A stretch of DNA of 15,393 nucleotides from an uncultured Steroidobacter sp. (GCA_946478975.1 CAMLEO010000163.1:1-15393); one strand, 5' to 3'. Counted from the first letter of the stretch, positions 1 through 9,157 are shown. Notes: generated by a model from the letters alone, not told the origin. Made by a program: numbers and translations.

Positions 1-2
1 TG

Positions 3-221
3 CCGCAGGATTCGGCGCCCGCGCTGCCTGAAAGTGCGGCCCCGGCACCGACTGCGCCGGCACCGACTGCGCCGGCTCCGACGACGCCGGCCCCGACGGC
101 GAACGAGGCAAATTCGACAACGACGAATGGTAGTCAGCCGGGCCAGCCGGTCGAGACGCCCTCGGCGCCGCCGGCCAACGAGACGGCACCGCCGGCGGAG
201 CAGCCCAAGCCCCAGCAGTAG
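3..221 (+). CDS. secG: C-terminal tail of probable SecG (5' end outside window)
   Basis: An open frame runs from the window edge to a TAG at 219-221 and gives 72 residues, almost all Pro, Ala, Thr, Glu, Asn and Gln, ending in KPQQ. It has no membrane segment or recognisable domain in the part seen. SecG, the small membrane subunit of the SecYEG translocon, often carries a disordered Ala/Pro/Gln-rich C-terminal tail, and secG lies directly before a tRNA-Leu(GAG) gene in E. coli and many relatives, as here. The assignment therefore rests on composition and neighbours, not on the conserved SecG core, which would lie upstream of the window. Tandem 15-bp repeats at 45-101 encode the A-P-T-A-P units. 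An unrelated low-complexity protein cannot be excluded. Confidence 0.6.
   Translation, partial: PQDSAPALPESAAPAPTAPAPTAPAPTTPAPTANEANSTTTNGSQPGQPVETPSAPPANETAPPAEQPKPQQ
45..101 (+). repeat. 15-bp in-frame tandem repeat in the secG tail
   Basis: Two identical 15-bp units (45-59 and 60-74) are followed by a diverged third (75-89) and a partial fourth (90-101). Each full unit encodes a five-residue Ala-Pro-Thr-Ala/Thr-Pro step. The repeat lies inside the disordered tail of the putative SecG and keeps frame, so copy number could change without breaking the protein. Confidence 0.85.
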
Positions 222-250
222 GCGAGGCGCGTCGGTCAGTAGTTTTCAGT

Positions 251-335
251 GCGGCTGTGGTGGAACTGGTAGACACGCTACCTTGAGGTGGTAGTGGAGC
301 AATCCGTGGAGGTTCGAGTCCTCTCAGCCGCACCA
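251..335 (+). tRNA. leuU: tRNA-Leu (anticodon GAG), CCA encoded
   Basis: The full cloverleaf can be folded by hand. The acceptor stem pairs 251-257 with 325-331, followed by the discriminator A at 332 and an encoded CCA at 333-335. The D stem pairs 260-262 with 274-276. The anticodon stem pairs 278-282 with 290-294, with GAG at 285-287. There is a class II variable arm (about 295-307, stem GGA/TCC) and a T arm at 308-324 with loop TTCGAGT. The long variable arm and the anticodon identify it as leucine, reading CUC and CUU. It begins 29 nt after the putative secG stop and could be co-transcribed with it. E. coli leuU has the same anticodon and the same position after secG. Confidence 0.97.
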
Positions 336-343
336 TCCTAATT

Positions 344-378
344 CTCAGCGACTCGGGCATCCTGCCACTCGCGCTGAG
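344..378. other. Inverted repeat just after tRNA-Leu
   Basis: CTCAGCG (344-350) pairs with CGCTGAG (372-378). Inside, GGCA (356-359) and TGCC (363-366) can form a smaller stem. It lies 8 nt past the tRNA CCA, so in RNA it would form the start of the trailer. No run of T follows, so it is not a classical intrinsic terminator. Confidence 0.5.
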
Positions 379-380
379 GG

Positions 381-417
381 GCGCACAGGGAAAAAAACGT
401 GGTTTTTTCCCGTGCGC
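381..417. other. Long inverted repeat with an A/T core
   Basis: The left arm (381-396) and right arm (403-417) can form a stem of about 15 bp: GCGCAC, GGG and six A on the left pair with six T, CCC and GTGCGC on the right, with one bulged A on the left and a loop of about six bases. The T run lies inside the stem instead of after it, so this is not the usual terminator form, although it could stop transcription or protect an RNA end. It could equally be a DNA-level operator-type palindrome. Confidence 0.6.
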
Positions 418-418
418 T

Positions 419-435
419 CGCCGCCAAAGGCGGCG
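419..435. other. Small GC hairpin
   Basis: CGCCGCC (419-425) pairs perfectly with GGCGGCG (429-435) around an AAA loop. It directly follows the longer inverted repeat and no T run comes after it. Its role is unknown. Confidence 0.5.
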
Positions 436-456
436 GGCACATCCATGTGCCTGAAG

Positions 457-510
457 GGTGGCACGCGTCAAGCCGGTGGCACTCGTCATGCGGGTGGCTG
501 TGTGAAGCGC
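457..510 (+). repeat. Imperfect 18-bp tandem repeat
   Basis: Units at 457-474 and 475-492 match at 15 of 18 positions. A third, more diverged unit at 493-510 keeps the GGTGGC start. The array lies in the tRNA-Leu/nuoA spacer and has no recognised function. Confidence 0.6.
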
Positions 511-591
511 GTGGCTCGTAGCGTCAGCGTCATTTGTAATTCAAGAAACCAGGGTTCGTGCAAAGTTTATAGGTCCGTTCTTGGAGCGTCC

Positions 592-600
592 TGATACAAT
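592..600 (+). promoter_or_regulatory. Probable nuo operon promoter (extended -10)
   Basis: TGA-TACAAT at 592-600 fits an extended -10 element (TGn plus a -10 hexamer, TACAAT, one mismatch to TATAAT). No good -35 hexamer lies 16-18 bp upstream, which is acceptable for an extended -10 promoter. The expected transcript start is near 606-608, giving a leader of about 33 nt before nuoA. The bases just after the -10 are G/C only, a discriminator type associated in E. coli with repression by ppGpp/DksA. Other promoters further upstream are possible. Confidence 0.45.
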
Positions 601-601
601 G

Positions 602-625
602 CGCGCCGCCGCCGGACCCGGCGCG
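602..625 (+). other. GC-rich stem at the nuoA leader
   Basis: CGCGCCG (602-608) can pair with CGGCGCG (619-625) across a 10-nt loop. It overlaps the predicted transcript start, so only part may exist in the mRNA. It could affect promoter opening or, with a start further upstream, nuoA translation. There is no clear Shine-Dalgarno sequence between it and the nuoA ATG. Confidence 0.35.
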
Positions 626-640
626 TCAGCGACTTAGCGC

Positions 641-997
641 ATGTTGCAAAACTACGTTCCCATACTCATTTTCCTGGGCGTGGCCGCTGTGCTCGGCTCC
701 GTGCTCATTGGGCTGGGCTTCCTGCTCGGCCCGCGTCGTCCCGATGCCGAAAAGCTCTCCGCGTACGAGTGCGGTTTTGAAGCCTATTCGGATACGCGCA
801 TGAAATTCGATGTGCGCTATTACCTGGTGGCGATTCTGTTCATCGTCTTCGATCTGGAAATTGCGTTCCTGTTTCCGTGGGCTGTTTCGCTCGATGCGGT
901 CGGCAAAGTCGGGCTCGCCGCGATGGGAATCTTTCTGTTGATCCTGATCGTGGGCTTCGTTTACGAGTGGAAGAAAGGGGCGCTGGAATGGGATTGA
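641..997 (+). CDS. nuoA: NADH-quinone oxidoreductase subunit A
   Basis: A 118-residue membrane subunit of complex I, normal for the family. There are three hydrophobic segments at about residues 7-30, 58-80 and 88-110. The conserved cytoplasmic loop between the first two contains YECGFE (residues 42-47), and the second segment contains [12 protein letters not shown] with the conserved acids D71 and E73. NuoA sits beside NuoH and NuoJ at the junction of the membrane and peripheral arms, near the quinone tunnel. The ATG at 641 is the natural start for an N-terminus typical of NuoA, although no strong ribosome binding site precedes it. It is the first gene of the operon, and its end overlaps nuoB by 10 nt. 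Confidence 0.97.
   Translation: MLQNYVPILIFLGVAAVLGSVLIGLGFLLGPRRPDAEKLSAYECGFEAYSDTRMKFDVRYYLVAILFIVFDLEIAFLFPWAVSLDAVGKVGLAAMGIFLLILIVGFVYEWKKGALEWD
974..980 (+). promoter_or_regulatory. Ribosome binding site that sets the nuoB start
   Basis: AAAGGGG at 974-980, inside the end of nuoA, lies 7 nt before the ATG at 988. It supports that start over earlier in-frame codons within nuoA. Confidence 0.65.
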
Positions 998-1491
998 CTG
1001 CTCCCACCGCTGAAACACCCGATGCTCAGGTGACTCAGCGCGGCTTCATGACCACCACGCTGGACACGGTGGTCAACTGGGCCCGCACGGGCTCGATGTG
1101 GCCGATGACCTTCGGCCTCGCTTGCTGCGCGGTCGAGATGATGCACGCGGGCGCAGCCCGTTATGACCTCGATCGTTTCGGCGTGGTGTTCCGTCCGAGC
1201 CCGCGCCAGTCCGATGTGATGATCGTGGCCGGCACGCTGGTGAACAAAATGGCACCGGCGCTGCGCAAGGTCTATGACCAGATGCCCGAGCCGCGCTGGG
1301 TGATCTCGATGGGTTCGTGCGCCAACGGTGGCGGCTACTACCATTACTCCTATGCGGTGGTTCGCGGCTGCGACCGGATCGTGCCCGTCGACGTGTATGT
1401 GCCCGGCTGTCCGCCGAGCGCCGAGGCGTTGCTGTACGGCATCCTGCAACTGCAGAACAAGATCCGTCGTACCAGCACTATCGCGCGCTGA
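988..1491 (+). CDS. nuoB: NADH-quinone oxidoreductase subunit B (N2 cluster)
   Basis: A 167-residue subunit that binds the terminal [4Fe-4S] cluster N2, which passes electrons to quinone at the interface with NuoD. The four ligands are present: the adjacent pair C46-C47 in [10 protein letters not shown]111 in GSCANGG and C141 in [11 protein letters not shown]. The family core starts near residue 20, and the first 18 residues are a variable leader. The frame is open further upstream to 877, but that part lies inside nuoA. The ATG at 988, preceded by a good ribosome binding site, gives the expected family length. The start overlaps the nuoA stop by 10 nt, which suggests translational coupling. 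It is soluble and belongs to the peripheral arm. Confidence 0.97.
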   Translation: MGLTAPTAETPDAQVTQRGFMTTTLDTVVNWARTGSMWPMTFGLACCAVEMMHAGAARYDLDRFGVVFRPSPRQSDVMIVAGTLVNKMAPALRKVYDQMPEPRWVISMGSCANGGGYYHYSYAVVRGCDRIVPVDVYVPGCPPSAEALLYGILQLQNKIRRTSTIAR

Positions 1492-1526
1492 GCGCTCGAT
1501 TCACAAGGTTCTTCAGCGAGAACGGG

Positions 1527-2237
1527 ATGAGTTCACGTACCGAGACACTGGCCTCGCGACTGGCGGCGCGCTTTGCGCAGGAGCTGCGGGCAATTCCCGC
1601 GTTGCCGGGCGACGTGGCGTTTGAAGTCGATGCTCCGCAGCTGCTCGCCGTTTGCCGCGAGCTGCGCGACGATCCGCAGTTCGGCTTCGAGCAGCTGATC
1701 GACCTGGCGGGCGTCGATTATCTGGATTACGGCCGCGAAGAGTGGAACACGCTGTCGTCGACGGCGACCGGCTTCAGCCGCGGCGTCAATCGCATCAAAG
1801 AAACAGTCTCCGAGAAGCGCACCAATCGTTTCGCGGTGACTTATCAATTACTGTCGATTCAAAACAACTGGCGCCTGCGCCTGCGCAGCTACACGTCGGA
1901 AGGCGAGCCGCCGGTGATCGATTCGGTCGTCGACGTGTGGGCGAGCGCGAACTGGTTCGAGCGCGAAGCGTTCGATATGTACGGCATCATGTTCCGGAAT
2001 CATCCGGACCTGCGCCGCATCCTCACCGACTACGGCTTCATCGGTCATCCGTTCCGCAAGGATTTCCCGCTCATCGGCAACGTGGAAGTCAAATACGATC
2101 CGGCCAAGGGCCGCGTCGTGTATCAGCCGGTGAGCATCGAGCCGCGCACGCTCGTGCCGCGAGTCATTCGCGAAGACAACCGCTACGACCAGGTGCTGAA
2201 AGAAGTGCCGGTCGGCGCCGACGTGCCCCGAGCTTGA
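1527..2237 (+). CDS. nuoC: NADH-quinone oxidoreductase subunit C (30 kDa subunit)
   Basis: A 236-residue peripheral-arm subunit without cofactors that helps hold NuoD, NuoB and NuoI together. The family signature is clear: [12 protein letters not shown] from residue 143, [13 protein letters not shown] from residue 159 and HPFRKDFP ending at residue 181. It is a stand-alone gene here, whereas E. coli and its relatives have a nuoCD fusion. The start is the ATG at 1527, 35 nt after nuoB; the frame is open upstream, but that stretch lies inside nuoB. The purine-rich stretch before the ATG (GAGAACGGG) is a weak ribosome binding site. The C-terminal 55 residues after the signature are typical of the longer proteobacterial NuoC. 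Confidence 0.95.
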   Translation: MSSRTETLASRLAARFAQELRAIPALPGDVAFEVDAPQLLAVCRELRDDPQFGFEQLIDLAGVDYLDYGREEWNTLSSTATGFSRGVNRIKETVSEKRTNRFAVTYQLLSIQNNWRLRLRSYTSEGEPPVIDSVVDVWASANWFEREAFDMYGIMFRNHPDLRRILTDYGFIGHPFRKDFPLIGNVEVKYDPAKGRVVYQPVSIEPRTLVPRVIREDNRYDQVLKEVPVGADVPRA

Positions 2238-2259
2238 GCGTGGGCCTGGGTTAAGAAAC

Positions 2260-3513
2260 ATGGCTGACATTCATAATTTCACGCTGAACTTCGGACCTCA
2301 GCATCCAGCCGCGCACGGCGTTTTGCGCCTGGTGCTGGAGATGGAAGGCGAGGTGATCCAGAAGGCCGATCCGCACATCGGCCTGCTGCACCGGGGCACC
2401 GAAAAGCTCGCCGAGTCCAAGCCGTTCAATCAATCGATCGGCTACATGGATCGTCTCGACTACGTGTCGATGATGTGCAACGAGCACGCGTACGTGATGG
2501 CGATCGAGAAGCTGCTCGGCATCAAGGTGCCGGAGCGCGCTCAATACATTCGCGTGATGTTCGATGAGATCACTCGCATCCTGAATCACCTGATGTGGCT
2601 CGGTGCGCACGGCCTCGACATCGGCGCGATGACGGTCTTCCTGTACGCGTTCCGAGAGCGCGAAGATTTGATGGACGTGTATGAAGCGGTGTCGGGTACG
2701 CGCATGCATGCGACGTACTATCGTCCGGGCGGCGTGTATCGCGACCTGCCGGATTCGATGCCGAAGTATCAGCCGTCGAAGTGGCGTTCGCAGTCCGACG
2801 TGGATCGTCTCAACGAGCGCCGTCGCGGCTCGATGCTCGACTTCATCGCCGATTTCTGCGAGCGCTTCCCGGCCAACGTCGATGAGTACGAAACATTGCT
2901 TACCGACAACCGCATCTGGAAACAGCGCACGGTGAACATCGGCGTCGTGACGCCCGAACGCGCCATGCAGCTCGGCTTCACGGGCCCGATGCTCCGCGGC
3001 TCGGGCATCGAATGGGATCTGCGCAAGAAGCAGCCGTACGAAGTTTACGACCGCATGGATTTCGATATTCCGGTCGGCGTGAACGGCGACTGCTACGACC
3101 GTTACCTGGTGCGCGTCGAAGAGATGCGTCAGTCCAATCGCATCGTCAAGCAGTGCGTGGAGTGGCTGCGCGCCAACCCGGGGCCGGTGATGATTTCCGA
3201 TCACAAGATCTCTGCGCCCAAGCGCGAAGAGATGAAGGACGACATGGAGTCGTTGATTCATCACTTCAAACTGTTCACCGAAGGTTACTGCGTGCCCGCG
3301 GGCGAAACGTACGCCGCGGTGGAAGCGCCGAAGGGCGAGTTCGGCATCTACCTGGTGTCCGATGGCGCGAACAAACCGTATCGCTTGAAGTGCCGCGCGC
3401 CGGGCTTCCCGCATCTCGCCTCGCTGGAAGAGATGGTCAAGGGCCATCTGCTCGCGGACGTGGTGGCCGTGATCGGCACGCAAGACATCGTATTCGGGGA
3501 AATCGACCGGTGA
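2260..3513 (+). CDS. nuoD: NADH-quinone oxidoreductase subunit D (49 kDa subunit)
   Basis: A 417-residue subunit, related to the large subunit of [NiFe] hydrogenases, that forms most of the quinone-binding pocket with NuoB. The N-terminal family motif [12 protein letters not shown] is at residues 12-23, followed by [13 protein letters not shown] (38-50), and the protein ends with the typical FGEIDR. The cysteines that bind nickel in hydrogenases are absent, as expected for complex I. The ATG at 2260 lies 22 nt after nuoC, with AAGAAA just upstream as a modest ribosome binding site. The stop codon TGA shares bases with the GTG start of nuoE. The length is usual for an unfused NuoD. Confidence 0.97.
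   Translation: MADIHNFTLNFGPQHPAAHGVLRLVLEMEGEVIQKADPHIGLLHRGTEKLAESKPFNQSIGYMDRLDYVSMMCNEHAYVMAIEKLLGIKVPERAQYIRVMFDEITRILNHLMWLGAHGLDIGAMTVFLYAFREREDLMDVYEAVSGTRMHATYYRPGGVYRDLPDSMPKYQPSKWRSQSDVDRLNERRRGSMLDFIADFCERFPANVDEYETLLTDNRIWKQRTVNIGVVTPERAMQLGFTGPMLRGSGIEWDLRKKQPYEVYDRMDFDIPVGVNGDCYDRYLVRVEEMRQSNRIVKQCVEWLRANPGPVMISDHKISAPKREEMKDDMESLIHHFKLFTEGYCVPAGETYAAVEAPKGEFGIYLVSDGANKPYRLKCRAPGFPHLASLEEMVKGHLLADVVAVIGTQDIVFGEIDR
3496..3500 (+). promoter_or_regulatory. Ribosome binding site that sets the nuoE GTG start
   Basis: GGGGA at 3496-3500, inside the 3' end of nuoD, lies 9 nt before the GTG at 3510. It supports this start, since no in-frame ATG occurs before 3709. Confidence 0.6.
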
Positions 3514-4049
3514 GTGCACATTCTGATCAATCCGGGCACACGCACACAGCGGGCGGCGACGGCAAGAAGAGCGCGCTGTCCGAGCATGCCCGCCACGAAA
3601 TCGATTCCTGGCTGAGCAAGTTTCCGCCGGAGCGCAAGCGCTCGGCGGTGATTGCAGCGCTGCGCGCCGTACAGCACGACATCGGCGGTTATCTCACTCG
3701 CGAAGCGATGGATGCCGTGGCCGAGTACATCGGCCTGCCGCCGATCCAGGTGTACGAGGTCGCGACGTTCTATTCGATGTTTGAGACCAAGCCGGTCGGC
3801 CGCCACAGCATTTCCGTGTGCACCAACATCTCCTGCATGTTGTGCGGCGGTGAAGAGATGCTGGCGCACGTCGAGAAGCGCTTAGGGATCAAGGTCGGCG
3901 AGAGCACGGCCGACGGACGTTTTTTCCTGAAGCGCGAAGAAGAGTGCCTGGCCGCGTGCAACAACGCGCCCATGATGATGGTCGACCACGTGTACTACGA
4001 GAATCTCACGCCCGAGAAGATCGACGAGATTCTGGATCGTCACAAGTAA
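3510..4049 (+). CDS. nuoE: NADH-quinone oxidoreductase subunit E (24 kDa subunit)
   Basis: A 179-residue, thioredoxin-like subunit of the NADH-oxidising module, carrying the [2Fe-2S] cluster N1a. The ligands are C104 and C109 (C-x4-C in CTNISC) and C146 and C150 (C-x3-C in CLAAC). The preceding helical domain contains the usual [10 protein letters not shown] motif. The start is GTG at 3510, overlapping the nuoD stop by four bases (GTGA), with a ribosome binding site at the right distance. The next in-frame ATG (3709) would remove the conserved N-terminal helices. The first 25 or so residues form a polar, His/Gly-containing leader that looks disordered and explains the slightly long protein. 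It pairs with NuoF, encoded 5 nt downstream. Confidence 0.95.
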   Translation: MSAHSDQSGHTHTAGGDGKKSALSEHARHEIDSWLSKFPPERKRSAVIAALRAVQHDIGGYLTREAMDAVAEYIGLPPIQVYEVATFYSMFETKPVGRHSISVCTNISCMLCGGEEMLAHVEKRLGIKVGESTADGRFFLKREEECLAACNNAPMMMVDHVYYENLTPEKIDEILDRHK

Positions 4050-4054
4050 CGCTC

Positions 4055-5389
<1,335 letters not shown>

Positions 5390-5399
5390 GACAGACCCA

Positions 5400-7583
5400 A
5401 TGAGTGACGAGGTCAACATAGAAGTCAACGGCGTGCCGATGAAGGCGCGCAAGGGTCAGATGGTGATCCACGTGACGGACGCGAACGACGTGTACGTCCC
5501 GCGGTTCTGCTATCACGAAAAACTGCCGATCGCGGCCAACTGCCGCATGTGCCTGGTGGAAGTGGAGAAGGCGCCGAAGCCGCTGCCGGCCTGCGCCACA
5601 CCCGTCGCCGAAGGCATGAAGGTGTTCACCAAATCGCCCAAGGCCATTGCCGCCCAGCGCGCGGTGATGGAGTTCCTGCTGATCAATCATCCGCTCGACT
5701 GCCCGATCTGCGATCAGGGCGGTGAGTGCGAGCTGCAGGATCTCGCCATGGGCTTCGGCCGCGACATCTCGCGTTATAACGAACGCAAGCGCGTGGTGAA
5801 GGACAAGAATCTCGGCCCGCTGGTGTCCACCGACATGACCCGCTGCATTCACTGCACGCGGTGTGTGCGTTTCACGCAGGACATCCAGGGCTTCCAGGAG
5901 CTCGGCACCGTCGGCCGCGGCGAGCTCACCGAGATCGGCACGTTCATCGAAAGGAGCGTCAATCACGAGCTGTCCGCGAACATCATCGATCTGTGCCCGG
6001 TCGGCGCGTTGAACAACAAGCCGTACCGCTATCGCGCGCGTGCCTGGGAAATGACTCAGCATGCGCTGGTGTCGCCGCACGATCCGGTCGGCACCAACAT
6101 CTATGCGCACGTGCTGCGTGGTCGCGTGATGCGCATCGTTCCTCGTGCCAACGAAGACGTGAATGAAACCTGGATCGCGGACCGCGATCGTTTCAGCTAC
6201 CAGGGCATCTACAGCGACGACCGCCTGTTGAAGCCTTCGATTCGCGAGAACGGCGTGCTGCAGGAAACGGATTGGGAGACGGCGCTGAACAAGGTTGCCG
6301 AGAAGCTCGGTCGCATCGCCAAACAGCACGGCGGCGCGCAGATCGGCGCGATCGCTTCGCCGAACTCGACGCTCGAAGAGTTGCATCTGCTGGCGCGCAT
6401 CGCGCGTGGCCTCGGCAGCTCGAATCTGGATCATCGTCTGCGTCGTGCGGATTTCCGTGACGAGGCGAGCGAGCCGTTGTTCCCGGCGCTGGGGTGTTCG
6501 ATCCGCGAATTGGAAACAGCCAGCTCCGTGCTGGTGATCGGCTCCAACCTGCGCAGGGAAGTGCCGATCCTCGCGCATCGCATCCGCAAGGCGGCGTTGA
6601 AGGGCGGCAAGATCGCTTTCATCAACGCGCAGCGCTACGAATATTTGTTCCCGGTCGCCGGCTATCTCACATCGAACGGCGTCGGCTCGTTCGATCACCT
6701 GGTTGCCGTCGCCGCCGCTGCGATCAGCGCCAGCGGAAAAACTGCGCCGGCGTCCATTGCCGCGCTCACTTCGCAGGCGCAGCCGAACGACACTCACAAA
6801 GCCATTGCTCAGCAGCTGAGCGAAGGCGAGCGGCGTTTGATTCTGTTGGGCGCGATCGCGCAGCGTGATCCCGCGTTTGCGGATTTTCGCCTGGTCGCGA
6901 GCGCGTTGGCGGAAGTTACGGGCGCGAAGCTCGGCTACTTGCCCGAAGGCGGCAACGCCGTCGGTGCGCACCTCGTCGGTTTCCTGCCGGGCCGTTCGCT
7001 CGGCGGTCAGACGGTGGCGTCGCCGGGGTTGAACATCGCCGATATGTTTGCGGCGAAGTTGAAGGCCTACGTTTTGTTTGGCGCCATCGAGCCGAAGCTG
7101 GATCTCGCGTCCGAAGCAGCGGCTGCAGCGTTGGAAGCGGCGGAGTTCGTCGTCGCGTTGTCGCCGTATTCGACGGCGGCTGAGTACGCAGATGTCGTGC
7201 TGCCGATCGGCACGTTTGCGGAAACCGCCGGCACCTACGTGAACATCGAAGGTCGCTGGCAGACGGTGTCTGGCGCGGCCACGTCGGTTGGCGAGTCGCG
7301 TCCGGGTTGGAAGGTGTTGCGAGTGCTGGGCAATCTGCTGGATCTGCCGGCCTTCGATTACACCGGTCCGGATCAGATCACCGCGGAGTTGAACAAGCTG
7401 ATCGGCGAGGCGCCGGCGTTCACAGCGAAAGCTGCGTCGCGCACGCTGCAGGCGAAGACGGCTGCCGATCGTGGCGTACCGCAGGAAATAAACATTTATC
7501 AAGTCGACGCGTTGGTGCGCCGTTCGTCGGCGTTGCAGGCAACGCGTGAAGCGCGGGAGCCAATTCGAGGACAAGACGCGTGA
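5400..7583 (+). CDS. nuoG: NADH-quinone oxidoreductase subunit G (75 kDa subunit)
   Basis: A 727-residue subunit that carries a chain of Fe-S clusters between NuoF/NuoE and NuoI. The N-terminal [2Fe-2S] cluster N1b has C37, C48, C51 and C65. Cluster N5 has H97, C101, C104 and C110. Cluster N4 has C149, C152, C155 and C199. The four cysteines that bind the additional N7 cluster in E. coli and Thermus are missing: the segment after residue 210 reads [13 protein letters not shown] and later WIADRDRF. The C-terminal part (about 220-700) resembles molybdopterin oxidoreductases without binding molybdenum. The ATG at 5400 (10 nt after nuoF) gives the normal N-terminus; an in-frame TTG at 5337 lies inside nuoF. 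TTG leucine codons become frequent in the less conserved C-terminal third. Confidence 0.96.
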   Translation: MSDEVNIEVNGVPMKARKGQMVIHVTDANDVYVPRFCYHEKLPIAANCRMCLVEVEKAPKPLPACATPVAEGMKVFTKSPKAIAAQRAVMEFLLINHPLDCPICDQGGECELQDLAMGFGRDISRYNERKRVVKDKNLGPLVSTDMTRCIHCTRCVRFTQDIQGFQELGTVGRGELTEIGTFIERSVNHELSANIIDLCPVGALNNKPYRYRARAWEMTQHALVSPHDPVGTNIYAHVLRGRVMRIVPRANEDVNETWIADRDRFSYQGIYSDDRLLKPSIRENGVLQETDWETALNKVAEKLGRIAKQHGGAQIGAIASPNSTLEELHLLARIARGLGSSNLDHRLRRADFRDEASEPLFPALGCSIRELETASSVLVIGSNLRREVPILAHRIRKAALKGGKIAFINAQRYEYLFPVAGYLTSNGVGSFDHLVAVAAAAISASGKTAPASIAALTSQAQPNDTHKAIAQQLSEGERRLILLGAIAQRDPAFADFRLVASALAEVTGAKLGYLPEGGNAVGAHLVGFLPGRSLGGQTVASPGLNIADMFAAKLKAYVLFGAIEPKLDLASEAAAAALEAAEFVVALSPYSTAAEYADVVLPIGTFAETAGTYVNIEGRWQTVSGAATSVGESRPGWKVLRVLGNLLDLPAFDYTGPDQITAELNKLIGEAPAFTAKAASRTLQAKTAADRGVPQEINIYQVDALVRRSSALQATREAREPIRGQDA
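7567..7571 (+). promoter_or_regulatory. Ribosome binding site for the nuoH GTG start
   Basis: GAGGA at 7567-7571, within the last codons of nuoG, sits 8 nt before the GTG at 7580 and supports that start. Confidence 0.65.
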
Positions 7584-8641
7584 GCGGCATTCCTGAGTTT
7601 GTAAACACCTTGCTGCCATTCCTGCCGGAGTGGATTCGCGCCGTCGTGTTCTACGGCGTGGTGGCGCTGATCCTGTTCATCAGCGTGATCCTGTGCATGG
7701 CCTTCCTGACGCTCGCCGAACGTCGCGTCATCGGCTCGATGCAGGTTCGCATCGGTCCGAACCGCGTCGGCCCGGGCGGCTTGCTGCAGCCGTTCGCGGA
7801 CGTGTTGAAGCTGATGCTGAAGGAAATCGTCATCCCGACGGCTTCCAGCAAATTCCTGTTCGTGGTCGCGCCGCTGCTGGCAGTGATCCCGGCGCTCGGT
7901 GCATGGGCCGTCGTGCCGTTGTGGCCGGGCTTTGCAGTCGCTGATATCAATGCCGGCTTGTTGTATCTGCTCGCGTTGAGCTCGGCGGGCGTGTACGGCG
8001 TGATCCTCGCCGGCTGGGCAACGAACTCCAAGTACGCGTTCCTGGGCGCGATGCGCGCGGCCGCACAGATGGTCGCGTATGAAATCGCGATGGGCTTTGC
8101 GCTGGTCGGCGTCGTGATGGGCGCGGGCTCGCTGAATCTCGGCCACATCATCGAGGCGCAGAGCGGCGGCGCGTTCAGTTATTTCTTCTGGTGGATGATT
8201 CCGCTGTTCGTCGTCTACTTCATCTCGGGCGTCGCCGAAACCAACCGCGCGCCGTTCGACGTGGTGGAAGGCGAGTCGGAAATCGTCGCCGGCTTCCACG
8301 TCGAGTACTCGGGCATGGCGTTCGCCGTGTTCTTCGTCGCCGAGTACGTGAACATGATCCTGATCTCGGCGCTGACGTCGATCTTCTTTTTCGGCGGCTG
8401 GCTGTCGCCGTTCGAAGGTTATCCGCTGCCGGGCTTCCTGACCGCGCCGGGCTTCCACTGGTTCGCGCTCAAGATCGCATTCTTCCTGTTCTGTTACTTG
8501 TGGTTCCGCGCCACGTTCCCGCGCTACCGCTACGACCAGATCATGCGCCTGGGCTGGAAAGTGTTCATTCCGGTGACGCTGGTGTGGCTGGCGGTGCTCG
8601 GGGTGTTCGTGATTTACGGCGTCGGGCCGTGGGCCAAGTGA
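7580..8641 (+). CDS. nuoH: NADH-quinone oxidoreductase subunit H (quinone-site membrane subunit)
   Basis: A 353-residue, strongly hydrophobic subunit with about eight membrane segments that forms the entrance of the quinone tunnel and connects the two arms of complex I. The family motifs are intact: [21 protein letters not shown] from E47 onward, and the long acidic loop [20 protein letters not shown] starting at residue 219, with E220, D227, E230, E232 and E234. HVEYSGMAF and [10 protein letters not shown] follow. The start is GTG at 7580, overlapping the nuoG TGA by four bases, with GAGGA in good position. This gives the short N-terminal amphipathic stretch expected before the first membrane helix (about 20-43). 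nuoI follows after 22 nt. Confidence 0.97.
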   Translation: MSGIPEFVNTLLPFLPEWIRAVVFYGVVALILFISVILCMAFLTLAERRVIGSMQVRIGPNRVGPGGLLQPFADVLKLMLKEIVIPTASSKFLFVVAPLLAVIPALGAWAVVPLWPGFAVADINAGLLYLLALSSAGVYGVILAGWATNSKYAFLGAMRAAAQMVAYEIAMGFALVGVVMGAGSLNLGHIIEAQSGGAFSYFFWWMIPLFVVYFISGVAETNRAPFDVVEGESEIVAGFHVEYSGMAFAVFFVAEYVNMILISALTSIFFFGGWLSPFEGYPLPGFLTAPGFHWFALKIAFFLFCYLWFRATFPRYRYDQIMRLGWKVFIPVTLVWLAVLGVFVIYGVGPWAK

Positions 8642-8663
8642 TAGGGCGCAGCTAGAGAAAGCC

Positions 8664-9155
8664 ATGAAAACGCCTGCCAGTTTTTTCAAGACGTTCTTTT
8701 TGACCGAGCTGCTGGTCGGTCTGTACGTGACGCTGCGCCAGTTCGCTGCGCGTCCGAACATCACCGTGCAGTACCCGGAGGAGAAGACTCCGCAGTCGCC
8801 GCGTTATCGCGGGCTGCATGCACAGCGTCGCTACGCGAACGGCCAGGAGCGCTGCATCGCCTGCAAGCTGTGCGAAGCGGTGTGCCCGGCGCTCGCGATC
8901 ACGATCGAGTCCGACGTCGCTGCCGACGGCACGCGCCGCACGACCCGCTACGACATCGACCTGTTCAAATGTATCTATTGCGGCTTCTGCGAAGAGGCCT
9001 GCCCGGTGGATGCAATCGTCGAGACCCGCATCCATGAGTACCACATGGAAAATCCGGGCGAGAACATCATGACCAAGGACAAGCTGCTGGCGATCGGCGA
9101 TCGCTACGAGGCGATGATCGCGGCCGACAAAGCCGCCGACGCGAGATATCGATAG
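8664..9155 (+). CDS. nuoI: NADH-quinone oxidoreductase subunit I (23 kDa, two [4Fe-4S])
   Basis: A 163-residue ferredoxin-type subunit carrying clusters N6a and N6b, which link NuoG to N2 in NuoB. The two eight-iron motifs are perfect: C64, C67, C70 and C74-Pro, then C103, C106, C109 and C113-Pro. As in bacterial ferredoxins, the fourth cysteine of each motif probably completes the other cluster. The N-terminal 25 residues ([18 protein letters not shown]) form the amphipathic helix that lies on the membrane. The ATG at 8664 is preceded by AGAGAAAG, a modest ribosome binding site. The length is normal for the family. The gene ends 2 nt before nuoJ. Confidence 0.97.
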   Translation: MKTPASFFKTFFLTELLVGLYVTLRQFAARPNITVQYPEEKTPQSPRYRGLHAQRRYANGQERCIACKLCEAVCPALAITIESDVAADGTRRTTRYDIDLFKCIYCGFCEEACPVDAIVETRIHEYHMENPGENIMTKDKLLAIGDRYEAMIAADKAADARYR

Positions 9156-9157
9156 CC

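Larger units (their letters stand above)
336..640. other. Intergenic spacer between tRNA-Leu and nuoA
   Basis: These 305 bases hold no convincing gene. From left to right they contain a 7-bp inverted repeat (344-378), a long A/T-cored inverted repeat (381-417), a 7-bp GC hairpin (419-435), an imperfect 18-bp tandem repeat (457-510), an extended -10 promoter element (592-600) and a GC-rich stem (602-625) just before the nuoA start. A short basic reading frame at 445-594 crosses the repeats but has no ribosome binding site and runs into the promoter, so it is not called. Confidence 0.7.

Noticed and set aside
381..417. Classical rho-independent terminator after tRNA-Leu
   Set aside because: The T run is part of the stem and no T run follows the hairpin, so it is listed only as an inverted repeat.
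566..571. TTTATA as an alternative -10 for nuoA
   Set aside because: The nearest usable -35-like hexamer (TTCAAG, 540-545) is 20 bp away, and there is no TGn extension; the element at 592-600 is better.
445..594. Short basic reading frame of 49 residues in the tRNA-Leu/nuoA spacer
   Set aside because: No ribosome binding site precedes its ATG. It is made partly of the 18-bp repeat, its stop overlaps the -10 element, and it resembles no family I recognise.
251..640. Genomic island or integration site at tRNA-Leu
   Set aside because: No integrase, no repeat of the tRNA 3' end in the window, and the following genes are a core respiratory operon with uniform composition.
877..987. Upstream extension of nuoB inside nuoA
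   Set aside because: The ATG at 988 has a good ribosome binding site and gives the family length; the extension is a frame-shifted reading of nuoA.
2251..3519. Long open frame of 422 residues on the minus strand opposite nuoD, and similar ones opposite nuoF, nuoG, nuoH, nuoL and nuoN
   Set aside because: These mirror the + strand genes codon for codon in GC-rich DNA, are full of Arg and His, show no domain and have no upstream signals. They are antisense shadows.
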